A DNA stretch of 43,062 nucleotides from an uncultured Candidatus Peregrinibacteria bacterium (GCA_937863435.1 CALMES010000119.1:1-43062), one strand, 5' to 3'; shown: positions 1-8,391, numbered from the stretch's first letter. Notes: generated by a model not told the origin, from the sequence alone. Numbers and translations are program-made.

Positions 1-222
1 AGCTCTTGCAGCTCTTGCAGCTCTTGCAGCTCTTGCAGCTCTTGCAGCTCTTGCAGCTCTTGCATCGATTGCAGATATTGCAGCGATTGCAGCGATTGCA
101 GATATTGCAGCGATTGCAGATATTGCAGCGATTGCAGCGATTGCAGCGATTGCAGATATTGCAGCTCTTGCAGCGATTGCAGATATTGCAGATATTGCAG
201 CGATTGCAGCGATTGCAGCGAT
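1..222 (+). repeat. 9-bp tandem array, left-hand part
   Basis: Seven identical units of the CTC type (1-63) are followed by one variant unit (TGCATCGAT) and 17 mixed units. Bases 1-60 are identical to 43003-43062, so the two parts are one array cut by assembly or linearisation. The pure run of at least seven identical units is where a short-read assembler would lose count. Confidence 0.95.
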
Positions 223-627
223 AAAACAGGACAGGCTACGCCTGACGGTGAGGGTAAACCAGTGGAGGGAATTTTCTCAGAGAAAACTATCCCAGTTATT
301 CCAAACATCCACCAGAAAGTTTATGAAGCGGCCAGCGTAGAGAACGCGCTCGATATGGGTAACTGGCACACCAATGAGAAGGTGGACGAAGCAACCGGCG
401 CGCACTGTGGTACAACTCACTGCCGTGCCGGATGGGTGGTTATGCTGGCCGGAGCCGAAGGTCGCAAACTGGAGCTGCTGACCTCAACCGCGTTCGCTGC
501 TCAAATGATCTACAAACATTCGTCACCGATCCACGTAGCACCTACCAAATTCTACGTGAATAACGAGGCGGCTATGGCCGATATGAAAGACTGTGCCGAG
601 CGTGAGGCTGGTATGGTAAAAGGATAA
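1..627 (+). CDS. Cysteine tripeptide-repeat protein, 3' part (continues from 42628)
   Basis: Read in frame 1 from the first base, this holds 25 more Cys-x-x units up to base 222 (counting the TGC supplied by the junction), one of them a variant Cys-Ile-Asp at 61-69. A unique C-terminal domain of 134 residues follows, with the stop at 625-627. The domain contains IPVIPNIHQKVYEAAS, a GNWH element, CGTTHCRAGWVVMLAG and a late AMADMKDCAERE helix; the CGTTHCRAGW block looks like the conserved signature of the family. An independent start at 262 (GTG) would leave out the repeats, but the frame is continuous with the array, so I treat that as an artefact of splitting the gene. A hairpin terminator follows at 655. 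The next gene, portal, faces the other way. Confidence 0.75.
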   Translation, partial: SSCSSCSSCSSCSSCSSCSSCIDCRYCSDCSDCRYCSDCRYCSDCSDCSDCRYCSSCSDCRYCRYCSDCSDCSDKTGQATPDGEGKPVEGIFSEKTIPVIPNIHQKVYEAASVENALDMGNWHTNEKVDEATGAHCGTTHCRAGWVVMLAGAEGRKLELLTSTAFAAQMIYKHSSPIHVAPTKFYVNNEAAMADMKDCAEREAGMVKG

Positions 628-654
628 TCTCTGTTTTCTCACGATGGAAAACCG

Positions 655-685
655 CCCGGATGCAGAAATGTGTCCGGGTTTTTTT
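655..685 (+). terminator. Rho-independent terminator of the repeat gene
   Basis: Stem CCCGGA (655-660) with TCCGGG (673-678), a 12-base loop, then seven T. It lies 28 bases after the repeat gene stop, and its T-run overlaps the stop codon of the oppositely oriented portal gene. Confidence 0.75.
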
Positions 686-1985
686 ATTGCTGACCAGGTG
701 TAGTAGTGACCGGTTTAGGGGTCGTGGCCTTATAGCCCTCAGCGTCGAGTCCGATAATCTCCATAGCGTCGTCGGTTTGGTAACCATTACGCACGAGGAT
801 GTCAACCGCCTGCGTTTTTTTATAGCTCACCTCAGCCTCTTTGGTGCGGTCAAACTGCATGATTGGTAGGTGATCGTACTCCAGGCATACATACTGACGT
901 TTATCTGGCAGACCCAGTGACTTACTGATCGAGTATGAGTAGTCCTCAGCAATAGGTACAATCGTGTCCTGGTAGCAGAGCTTCTCGCCCATCTCAACGT
1001 TGGTGAACGTGGACCCTTTGGCGTTTACGCCGGAGCAGAACATGAACTCATTACCGCCCATAATGTCGATGATCGCCTTACGGTTCGAGTCAACCTCCTC
1101 AAATAACATGAGCTCTTTCGTCGGGTATGTGGCCGGGTTCCACTTCAATGCTTTGGGCGAGATAGCAACCTTATGTTGGTCGTCAAAAATTCCGTATGTA
1201 TCCAGGAGCTGCGCGGTAACATCGTCTACCTCATCCGGTGTGAGCTGAATTGATCCCATGCTATCCTTAGCATCCGAGCTCCATACACCGATAGCACCCT
1301 TTTTAGTCAGGATTGCGTTACGGTAACCGTATGCTGCGCGTATGTTTGAGATCGGCATTTTTAGTGCCATGAGCGGAGACACGCCCATGATCGGGTCGTC
1401 ACAGTCAGGCCGTGCCATCTGAATGATCTCGTAAGGGTAGAAAAACTCGTCGGCGTTTTCATTTTTCAACCGGTACCTGTTTATAATTTCTTCCGGCGTG
1501 GTAGCAGTCCAGATTTTGCCGGTACGCTCCACGACCATGCGCTGAGGTGGTAGATTCCAGAGCGCGGTCGGCACATCTGCGAGTCTTGACCCGATGAGCT
1601 TATAGGTATAGGTAGCGGGGTATAAGCAGCGCTGCACAAACCACTGAAACAGAAACTGGTTACGGGATTGGTGGATGTTAGGATTTTCCAGAAAGCGGAC
1701 GATCTCAGAGTTTTCTACCTCTGTCCCGTCCTCGTTGTAATGCTTCCACATACCGTTTGCAAACATGAGCGCCAGGCGATCCACAACCATGCGGAGCTCC
1801 GGGGTGGTGAGGTAAATTTCGCGCTCTTTACCGTTGATGCTGGTCCACTCCTCCGACTTGTCCAGGCGCATGACCTTCATTTTGAAGTCTGCCGGGGAAA
1901 TAAACCGGTTGCTGTTTTTACCTCCCATTCCAACGAGTCCACCTACGTAGGTGTTACCGAACCAATCCAACATACTAAACGCCAT
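684..1985 (-). CDS. Portal protein, HK97-like
   Basis: 433 residues, the usual size of an HK97-type portal. Portal-like features are an N-terminal region with LYLTTPELRMVVDRLALMFA-type clamp sequence, RPDCDDPIMGVSPLMALKMP (the GxSPL element typical of portals) near the middle, and a long helix ending EVSYKKTQAVDILVRNGYQT. The portal forms the dodecameric ring through which terminase packages DNA and to which the neck attaches. The odd point is orientation: it is on minus, while terminase (40559-41740) and protease/capsid (2520-4809) on either side in the circle are on plus. It has its own promoter at 2008-2040, so it is a separate transcription unit. The 3' end is Pro/Thr-rich. Confidence 0.88.
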   Translation of the reverse strand: MAFSMLDWFGNTYVGGLVGMGGKNSNRFISPADFKMKVMRLDKSEEWTSINGKEREIYLTTPELRMVVDRLALMFANGMWKHYNEDGTEVENSEIVRFLENPNIHQSRNQFLFQWFVQRCLYPATYTYKLIGSRLADVPTALWNLPPQRMVVERTGKIWTATTPEEIINRYRLKNENADEFFYPYEIIQMARPDCDDPIMGVSPLMALKMPISNIRAAYGYRNAILTKKGAIGVWSSDAKDSMGSIQLTPDEVDDVTAQLLDTYGIFDDQHKVAISPKALKWNPATYPTKELMLFEEVDSNRKAIIDIMGGNEFMFCSGVNAKGSTFTNVEMGEKLCYQDTIVPIAEDYSYSISKSLGLPDKRQYVCLEYDHLPIMQFDRTKEAEVSYKKTQAVDILVRNGYQTDDAMEIIGLDAEGYKATTPKPVTTTPGQQ

Positions 1986-2007
1986 AAGAAAATTTTACGA
2001 GTACCGG

Positions 2008-2040
2008 CAAATGTATAGAAATGCGCCGCGAACTTCAAAA
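2008..2040 (-). promoter_or_regulatory. Bacteroidota-type promoter for portal
   Basis: Read on minus: TTTTG (2036-2040), 20 bases, then TACATTTG (2008-2015), a full match to TAnnTTTG of the Bacteroidota housekeeping sigma factor. The predicted transcript starts about 15-20 bases before the portal ATG. Confidence 0.6.
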
Positions 2041-2056
2041 TAAAGTTTACCTGCTC

Positions 2057-2354
2057 GGTTACGTGACATCTGGTTACATGTTCGTGTTAACCGCGTAACC
2101 TTTGATGTGTCTGGGTTTGGTTGGTGCGGTTACACGTAACATGAGTGAGGTGTTTTACTTCCAGCAAACGATCAAATTTTTCACACGGAAAATTCAAAAG
2201 CGAAAGTTTTGCGGTAAGTCAGATATTTTTGTGTTACTCATGTAACTTTAAATATTATTATTAAAGAATGTAGTATTTATAAGGGTTTAGCGGTTTACAT
2301 GAAAAGTTACACGACTCGATTTTCGACATGTAACCTCATGTAACTTGTGTAACC
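2057..2354. promoter_or_regulatory. Cluster of GTTAC/GTAAC inverted repeats (operator candidate)
   Basis: The 421-base gap 1986-2406 holds no convincing gene. It carries about ten copies of GTTAC or its complement. Clear palindromes are GTTAC-AC-GTAAC (2129-2140) and GTTAC-TCAT-GTAAC (2233-2246), and there is a dense group at 2306-2353 next to the rightward promoter. Single arms lie at 2057, 2072, 2086 and 2095. The placement between two diverging promoters suggests binding sites for a dimeric regulator, or an origin; neither can be shown here. Confidence 0.55.
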
Positions 2355-2366
2355 AAAAAAGATTTT

Positions 2367-2398
2367 TTTGTACGTGATTTTTTTTTGCCATAGACTTG
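2367..2398 (+). promoter_or_regulatory. Candidate promoter for head gene operon
   Basis: TTTG (2367-2370), 20 bases, then TAGACTTG (2391-2398), one mismatch from TAnnTTTG. It ends nine bases before the ATG at 2407, so the transcript would have almost no leader. Confidence 0.45.
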
Positions 2399-2406
2399 CA
2401 CTCATT

Positions 2407-2523
2407 ATGTCGAAGTTCATCAAAGAATTGGAGGAGAAAATCAAAACCATGCCAGAAGGCCCGGTAAAAGAACGCCTCATCAAGGATTTGCAGGATAAAA
2501 AAGCAAAAACCGTTACGAAATGA
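2407..2523 (+). CDS. Small helical protein of head operon
   Basis: 38 residues (MSKFIKELEEKIKTMPEGPV and a lysine-rich remainder), predicted helical and highly charged. Its stop overlaps the ATG of the protease gene (ATGA at 2520-2523), which supports translation and coupling. Function unknown; position at the head of the capsid operon suggests a head assembly role, but this is only context. Confidence 0.55.
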   Translation: MSKFIKELEEKIKTMPEGPVKERLIKDLQDKKAKTVTK

Positions 2524-3359
2524 AATTCAAGTGCAGAGAGTTTCCAGGGATGGAGTTTGAAACCAAAGAGGCGATGTTCACTCATTTGAAAGCAAACCTA
2601 CCCCACATTTACGAGCTCAAACGTATGGAGATAAAATTCTCCGACTCACTGCCGATGAGTGATTTTAAAACCAAGTCGGACGGTATAGCGAAGGGCAACG
2701 GCCTGGAAAAAGGGTATATCTACCCGGTGATTAACACCACCAAGTACATGGACTCTCACAACGACGTACACATGGATGGCATCTGGGATGTAAGCGCAAA
2801 AGCGAAAAGCAACAAGGTGTATTACCTGGCTAACCACAATCTCGAGGTAGGTAGTATTATTGCGTTTCCGAAAGACGTTGAGGTTTTCGTTAAGGAGGTC
2901 TCGTGGAGATCACTCGGCGCGAATTTCACCGGCAAAACTCAGGCCCTCATGTTCAAAATTAGCGAGAAAAAAATCCGCAACGGGCAGGCGCGTGAGATCA
3001 TTGACGAAAAGATCGACATCGAGCACTCAGTACGGATGCGCTACGTAAAAATGTTTTTCGCGGTTGACTCAGAGGAGGAGGGTTTCAAAGCTGAAAAGGC
3101 CAACTGGGACAAACACATAAACACTATCATTAACTCCGCACGTGCCAAAGAGGTAGGTTATTTCTGGGGCATCGAGGAGGCAGAAATTTATAAGGAGGGA
3201 TCAATGGTTATCGCCGGATCAAACGACGTTACACCAATGATCTACCCTAAAAGCACTCCTGATCCGTCAAACCCTGACAATGAGGATACCGACCCGTCGC
3301 TGACCGACAGTCAAAAACAAAAGAGAGCGGACGAGCTTAAACGTCGCAGAGTTTACTAA
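2520..3359 (+). CDS. Prohead protease (S78-like) candidate
   Basis: 279 residues directly before the major capsid gene, where HK97-type phages keep their maturation protease. A beta-rich core runs from about 65 to 240. Candidate catalytic residues are His106 (in YYLANHN) and Ser170 (in IEHSVRMRY), in the order of the S78 family, followed by a terminal strand EGSMVIAGSND (226-236) like the EVSLVPxGSN ending of prohead proteases. Residues 245-279 form a Pro/Asp-rich then basic tail. It would cleave the capsid N-terminal scaffold-like region during maturation. The catalytic assignment is inferred by pattern only. Confidence 0.75.
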   Translation: MKFKCREFPGMEFETKEAMFTHLKANLPHIYELKRMEIKFSDSLPMSDFKTKSDGIAKGNGLEKGYIYPVINTTKYMDSHNDVHMDGIWDVSAKAKSNKVYYLANHNLEVGSIIAFPKDVEVFVKEVSWRSLGANFTGKTQALMFKISEKKIRNGQAREIIDEKIDIEHSVRMRYVKMFFAVDSEEEGFKAEKANWDKHINTIINSARAKEVGYFWGIEEAEIYKEGSMVIAGSNDVTPMIYPKSTPDPSNPDNEDTDPSLTDSQKQKRADELKRRRVY

Positions 3360-3375
3360 CCAATACACAAACAAA

Positions 3376-4809
3376 ATGAAACTAAGTGTAAAATTAATTA
3401 ACGCGGTCGGTGTCTTGCTTTTGCTTTACATCGTCGTATTTGCTGCGACTTTCAGTCATGCAGCAGCAGCAACTATCACAGGCACGGCGGGAGTCATGTC
3501 TGCAATCTATCACGTTAGCGCCTACGCAAAGGGAAACTACGCGCTAAGCGGTATCGTGATCCCGGACTTTAAGGTGAAGTCAGAGGACGACATCGAAAAG
3601 CTCGACCTTGTAGGACTCGCCGAGTATCGTAAGGCTGAGCGGGAGTTTGAGATTATGACCAGGTTAAAAGCGTATGACGATGAGCGTCAGAAGCTGGACC
3701 CTAAAACCGATGCAGCCAAAATCGAAGAGCACGAAAAAACCATCTCTCTGATGAAAGCGGAGCTCAACGCGTTTGGCCTTAAAATGAAAGCCATCGCCGA
3801 AAAGGGTAAAGCATTTGGTACCGGAGAAACTCTGGTCGAGCAGCTTAAGGCTAACGTAGAAATCCTGAAACAAATCTCCAAAGGTGTTACCGAAAAGGAG
3901 ATCGAAATCAAAGCAAGCACTTTAGTTGCAAGTATTACAAACAACACACAGGCACAGGATGTGCCAAGTGTCGGTCAGCTTGCTACTCGTGAGCTTACTA
4001 TGTACGATATGTTCCCTAAAATCACAATGGGTACCAAAAACAAAGGCCAGGTACGCTATTGGGACTGGGACCCGGATACTACCGTGAGAGCTGCTGACTA
4101 CGTACTGGAAGGTCAACCATTCCCTGAGTCAACCGCTAAATGGATTGAGTACACTCTACCTCTGAAAAAAATCGGTGATACTATCCCAGTATCTGAGGAG
4201 TTCTACGAAGACGAGCAAATGTTCGCTGCAGAGCTTGACCTGTTCCTGAACACTAACGTGGCGCTGAAAATTGACGATGAAATCTGTAACGGTACTGGTG
4301 GTGCTGAACTTACGGGATTATTCCAGTCAATCCCTGCGTTCAACCCTGCTCTGGTAACTGACGTTGCCTACGCGACATTCTACGACTTGCTGGTTAAAAT
4401 GCGTGAGACAATCACCAAAACCGGTGGCGCAAAGTACAAAGCTAACTTCGCTGTTATGAACATCTCGGCCATCAACAAAATGCGCCTCACCAAAGATGCG
4501 AATAACAACTACATCCTGCCTCCGTTCGTATCGCGCGACGGTCAGATGGTAGACAGTATGGTAGTGCTGGAGTCTAACGTGGTTCCTGATAACGCACTGG
4601 CTATTGGTGATAGACGTTTCGCCAAAATCTACGAAAAAGCCGGTTTCGTTCTGAGCCGTGGTTACAAAGGTGACCAGTTCGTAGAGGACATGGAGACACT
4701 GAAAGTACGTAAACGCATCCTGTTCCTTATCCGTAACGTAGACCGTACCGGATTTGTGAAAGTGACCAACATTGATGCTGCAATCGCAGCGATCAACCTC
4801 GCTTCATAA
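3376..4809 (+). CDS. Major capsid protein, HK97 fold
   Basis: 477 residues. The C-terminal two thirds show the usual HK97-fold signs: PSVGQLATRELTMYDMFPKI, an E-loop-like stretch YVLEGQPFPESTAKW, IPVSEEFYED, a long spine-type helix region, and a C-terminal ALAIGDRRFAKIYEKAGF strand region. Residues about 75-180 are helical and charged and look like a delta/scaffold domain removed by the protease. Unusually, residues 1-32 are a hydrophobic segment ending FSHAAAAT that reads like a signal peptide or membrane anchor. An alternative ATG at 3496 (MSAIYHVSAY) would remove it. A terminator follows, which fits high expression as a separate unit. Confidence 0.88.
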   Translation: MKLSVKLINAVGVLLLLYIVVFAATFSHAAAATITGTAGVMSAIYHVSAYAKGNYALSGIVIPDFKVKSEDDIEKLDLVGLAEYRKAEREFEIMTRLKAYDDERQKLDPKTDAAKIEEHEKTISLMKAELNAFGLKMKAIAEKGKAFGTGETLVEQLKANVEILKQISKGVTEKEIEIKASTLVASITNNTQAQDVPSVGQLATRELTMYDMFPKITMGTKNKGQVRYWDWDPDTTVRAADYVLEGQPFPESTAKWIEYTLPLKKIGDTIPVSEEFYEDEQMFAAELDLFLNTNVALKIDDEICNGTGGAELTGLFQSIPAFNPALVTDVAYATFYDLLVKMRETITKTGGAKYKANFAVMNISAINKMRLTKDANNNYILPPFVSRDGQMVDSMVVLESNVVPDNALAIGDRRFAKIYEKAGFVLSRGYKGDQFVEDMETLKVRKRILFLIRNVDRTGFVKVTNIDAAIAAINLAS

Positions 4810-4833
4810 GGTGTGTAGCTGTTTTCCTGGGAG

Positions 4834-4860
4834 CCCGGTACCGTAAATGGACCGGGTTTT
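4834..4860 (+). terminator. Hairpin terminator after major capsid gene
   Basis: CCCGGT (4834-4839) pairs with ACCGGG (4851-4856), followed by TTTT. The T-run is short, so partial read-through into the next genes is likely. Confidence 0.55.
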
Positions 4861-4885
4861 CCTGGTAAACAAAACTAAATTTTTT

Positions 4886-5116
4886 ATGGCTGGACCAGAA
4901 GTAAAAACCAAAAAAGGCATGCCCGAATTGGACCCAAAGAAAATGTACAACGGTGTGAGCACTGGTACATCTCCGGTTCTCGGGCCGAACGGTTCTGAGG
5001 TTTCTCAGATCGACGGAAACACAGCTACTGTGCTTATGCAAAAAGGTTACATCGAAATGAAGGTAACTGAGTATGTGGCTCCGAAAAAATCCGTTAAAAA
5101 GGCTGAGGATAAGTAA
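4886..5116 (+). CDS. Small head-region protein
   Basis: 76 residues from ATG 4886 (MAGPEVKTKKGMPELDPKKM); an upstream start at 4847 lies against the terminator and is less likely. Basic at both ends, with a GTSPVLGPNGSEVSQIDGN middle that resembles short structural or minor head proteins. Its last base is the first base of the next ATG. Function unknown. Confidence 0.6.
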   Translation: MAGPEVKTKKGMPELDPKKMYNGVSTGTSPVLGPNGSEVSQIDGNTATVLMQKGYIEMKVTEYVAPKKSVKKAEDK

Positions 5117-5622
5117 TGAACGTCATTACTATATCTGACTGTACGGGTGATACCCAGCTCCAAAAGGACAACAATACTGTAGCCAAATTTAACGTCATTC
5201 GTGACGCACACGATAAAAGCTACATCTATAAGTTGCTCGGCGCGGAGCTGGGTACTGCCTTTATTGCGGACCTCGACGTAAACGGGGTACCGCAGACTGT
5301 GCGTTTTACGAATATTTACAACGCGTTTGTGCAGGATGGTGAGGGATGTCAGGGCGTGATCGAGTCCAAAGGCATTAAGTTTTTTCTATCAAACATTATC
5401 TGGTTTTACTTCGCCAGACAAAATAACGTAGTGATCTCCACCGGCGGGAACAAGGCGAAAAAATCTGAGAACTCAGACCAGAACGCTGACGGTTTCCTGC
5501 TGGGCCGGAACTATAACGCGGCCATCAATACGAGCCGTGCAATCCAGTGGTATATCGTTAAGAATATCGCGGATTACCCAGAGTACAGAGGCCAACGCTT
5601 AAAATTCCTGATCGGGCTGTGA
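5116..5622 (+). CDS. Head-tail connector/adaptor candidate
   Basis: 168 residues, mainly helical, with an aromatic-rich helix GIKFFLSNIIWFYFARQNN near residues 86-105 and a late RAIQWYIVKNIADYPEYRG. Size and position (after capsid, before the large tail or fibre gene) match the adaptor-type proteins that sit below the portal in Bacteroidota siphoviruses. I cannot prove the fold. It overlaps the next gene by four bases. Confidence 0.5.
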   Translation: MNVITISDCTGDTQLQKDNNTVAKFNVIRDAHDKSYIYKLLGAELGTAFIADLDVNGVPQTVRFTNIYNAFVQDGEGCQGVIESKGIKFFLSNIIWFYFARQNNVVISTGGNKAKKSENSDQNADGFLLGRNYNAAINTSRAIQWYIVKNIADYPEYRGQRLKFLIGL

Positions 5623-8387
5623 AAGGTGCCGACAACATAATACCCCTTTTTTCCTGGATCGTTTCCCAGATGAGCCCGGTAGTAGAAATTGATGCTATTA
5701 CGCAGGTCGGCGATAACTGGCGTATTGATACCTGTAACACTTACTGGCTCCGCAAAAAAAAGGTAATCACCATTACCGGCGTGGACTTCACGATAGAGGA
5801 CTTTGTCATTAACGAGTCCATTACAGTGTCTGGTCCGAGCATACCGGTTGGTACCTGGTTCCAGATTACCGCGCCGGAATTTCGCCACGGATCACGGCGT
5901 AAAGTGAACGCCGAACGAGACGAGCAAACCGACGTAACGAACGAGTTTGTATATCTGCCTATCCCTATTGTACGGGAGAACCGGCAGTATGACTCCGAGG
6001 TGGTTTACACCGCGCAGGTAAAACCGATTTGCATCTGTGATTTTGACGAGCAGTACGATACCATAGAGGACCAGCAGCGCGACATTATCGAGCCCATGAA
6101 CGCCATGACCGATATGCTACTGCGCGTGATCGACGAGAACGACGACAAGTTTAGTCAGGATGAGGAGGAGATCGCAGAGGTAGAGCGTTACGAGTGGATG
6201 AATTTCGGAGACGAGACCATTTGGGGTAAGGATAAACTCATTTTCGACGGCAACCTCTCGGGAGTTGAGGCGCGGTTCACGCTGTACGTATTGCCTGACG
6301 GCGCGTGTCTTTGTGAAAATTTGCCGCCAGTTACTTGTGCGCCTGCGAATGTGTACGTTAACGACGACTTGGTGGATAGTGCTCCTAGCGGTCAGGATTT
6401 TCCACTAATAGTTAGAGACACAAATGGAGACACTCCAGTTATCAGTTACGACGAACCAACAAAAAAAATAACGGTTCCAGCAGCCACGACTGCTCCAGTA
6501 GATTTCAGGGTAAACGGAACGCTTGTTTTTGACAATGTTACCACGGATCAAGAGCTCGACGTAGTTAATTCAGATGATGTGCAGGTCGGGGCGCCCGGAA
6601 CACTGGGGCAGTGGCGAATAGGCGACACCGAATTACTCATTCACGACTCGTCCGGCAATAACATCGCCCTTGTAACTATTCCAGCCGAAAGCGTTCAGAG
6701 CCCCGTTGTTATATCAGACTCCCAAGAAACGCTAAACGACGACCCGATTACACCTATAAGATCTCAACAAAGCAAAGACATTCGAGTCGTAAAAACAAAC
6801 GGCGCATTTGTCGGCACAAAAACGGTTGACAATGAGACTACTTTGGAGGTTGAAATACAAGACTCCGGCGTAACGCTGGGTGCTGCACCCTTAACAGCGA
6901 TTAAAGCGGAAGGTTCTAAAACAATCAACCTGGTTGATGCTATAGATTTCGATTCGGTTGCTGTAACAATCGGCACAAATACAGAGGCCCTGGCCGAAGT
7001 TATCGTCCCCAACGGTACGGTTAACGTGAAAGATAGCGCAGGCTTGACCCTTCACTCAAAGGTTGTAAAAGCCGGTGGAACAGTCAATCAAACGGTTAGC
7101 GATTCCACCGTAAATGTAAAAGACAGTGCTGGTGCTACGCTTCATTCTAAAGCAGTAAAAGCAGAGGCTACTGCAGATCAAACGGTGAGTGACTCTACGG
7201 TGAACATTAAAACGTATGCAGGCACTTTGCTTTACGCAAAGACAGTTAAGGCCGAGGCAACTGCAGATCAAACAATTGACGATGTGACAGTCGACAACAG
7301 CGATACAAGCTATACTGTTGACATACCGGCGGAGGGAACGCACGTACTTCCGGATATAACGGTGACGAAACCAAACGGAAGCACGGAGACATGGCCCTCT
7401 GTAAAGAACTACGCCTGTACTCAGATTAACGCACTGTTAACAGCCGACCTGATTTCTCAACTTACGGACGCCCAATTGCAGGCTGTCTATGAAGGACGAG
7501 TAACTATCAACGAAGTCACCTATACGACACCCGGATCCACCTCCTACAATAAGCCTTCAAACTTACTTTTCGCACTTGTACTGGCTATTGGGGCTGGTGG
7601 AGGCGGCGGCGGCGGTCAGCGACGCACAGCAGGCACGGCAGCAGGTGGTGGAGGCGGAGGTGCTAATGGAGCGCTTTGTCGAAGGCTAATTACAAACGCA
7701 GAAATTGTTGTGGCTCAAACAGTGGTTGTCGGTGCTGGCGGTACCGGCGGCGCAGGCCGGACAACTGACGGAACCCAGAACGGCGGCAGCGCTGGCGGGT
7801 CTTCGTCTTTTGGTTCTTTTGTGGTTGCTCCGGGAGGGAATGGCGCGTCTACTGGCACCGGAACAGGCGGAACGCTACCGTTGAATTCTGCATGCACACC
7901 ACAGGGGGTAAAGAACAACCACTTAGGCGGTGGAGGCGCTAATGGCGGATCAAGCGCAGCCGGAGGAGCTGGTACAACCATGGCCGGTTCATCCACTGTC
8001 ATTGCTACAGGTGCCGGTGGTGGTGGCGGTGCAACAAACGGCGGCGGCACAACTGCCGGGGCCGGCGGAAACGGGGGTAGAAATTTCAATGCCGCCTATT
8101 CTTTAACCACAGCGGCAACCGGTGGGGCTGCCAATACAAATGGCGGAAACGGGGCCGATAACACGCTGCTACATATTTCATTGGGGCAAGACCTGACGAC
8201 AATAGGCTATGGGAATCCGGGCGGCGGCGGCGGCGCATCAATCACTGGCAACGGCGGCAACGGCGGCAACGGCGGAAAGTACGGGATGGGCGGCGGCGGC
8301 GGCGGCGGATGCCTACAGCCTTTCACCTCCGGGGCTGGCGGCAATGGGGCAGACGGATGCGTGGTAGTAATCGAATATTTAGTGTAA
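5619..8387 (+). CDS. Large glycine-rich adhesin-like structural protein
   Basis: 922 residues in three parts. Residues 1-235 are an acidic, mixed domain that probably anchors the protein to the virion. Residues about 240-640 are beta-rich and include three roughly 29-residue repeats (467-553) built on TVNVKDSAGxTLHSK and QTVSDS. Residues about 658-922 are a glycine-rich domain with many GGGGG and GGNGG runs, ending GCVVVIEYLV. Such glycine-rich ends are known from receptor-binding adhesins (for example T-even gp38), where they pack as polyglycine II helices. This supports host-surface recognition, perhaps as a head or neck fibre since the gene lies among head genes. The Cys-containing N-terminal part (CICDFDEQYD, CLCENLPPVTC) is unusual. 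Confidence 0.7.
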   Translation: MKGADNIIPLFSWIVSQMSPVVEIDAITQVGDNWRIDTCNTYWLRKKKVITITGVDFTIEDFVINESITVSGPSIPVGTWFQITAPEFRHGSRRKVNAERDEQTDVTNEFVYLPIPIVRENRQYDSEVVYTAQVKPICICDFDEQYDTIEDQQRDIIEPMNAMTDMLLRVIDENDDKFSQDEEEIAEVERYEWMNFGDETIWGKDKLIFDGNLSGVEARFTLYVLPDGACLCENLPPVTCAPANVYVNDDLVDSAPSGQDFPLIVRDTNGDTPVISYDEPTKKITVPAATTAPVDFRVNGTLVFDNVTTDQELDVVNSDDVQVGAPGTLGQWRIGDTELLIHDSSGNNIALVTIPAESVQSPVVISDSQETLNDDPITPIRSQQSKDIRVVKTNGAFVGTKTVDNETTLEVEIQDSGVTLGAAPLTAIKAEGSKTINLVDAIDFDSVAVTIGTNTEALAEVIVPNGTVNVKDSAGLTLHSKVVKAGGTVNQTVSDSTVNVKDSAGATLHSKAVKAEATADQTVSDSTVNIKTYAGTLLYAKTVKAEATADQTIDDVTVDNSDTSYTVDIPAEGTHVLPDITVTKPNGSTETWPSVKNYACTQINALLTADLISQLTDAQLQAVYEGRVTINEVTYTTPGSTSYNKPSNLLFALVLAIGAGGGGGGGQRRTAGTAAGGGGGGANGALCRRLITNAEIVVAQTVVVGAGGTGGAGRTTDGTQNGGSAGGSSSFGSFVVAPGGNGASTGTGTGGTLPLNSACTPQGVKNNHLGGGGANGGSSAAGGAGTTMAGSSTVIATGAGGGGGATNGGGTTAGAGGNGGRNFNAAYSLTTAATGGAANTNGGNGADNTLLHISLGQDLTTIGYGNPGGGGGASITGNGGNGGNGGKYGMGGGGGGGCLQPFTSGAGGNGADGCVVVIEYLV

Positions 8388-8391
8388 GTAT

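Noticed and set aside
1-222. CRISPR-like array or promoter repeat
   Set aside because: Units are nine bases with no spacers and remain in frame with a downstream domain; this is a coding repeat.
6-224. Leucine/glutamine-rich ORF in another frame of the array
   Set aside because: All six frames are open through the repeat, so it carries no evidence of coding; only the Cys-x-x frame continues into conserved sequence.
684-1985. Portal inversion as assembly chimera
   Set aside because: Promoter, terminator and non-coding spacing fit the minus orientation, so a real arrangement is more likely, although reads were not available.
7715-8089. Proline-rich ORF on minus
   Set aside because: It is the antisense image of the polyglycine region of the adhesin.
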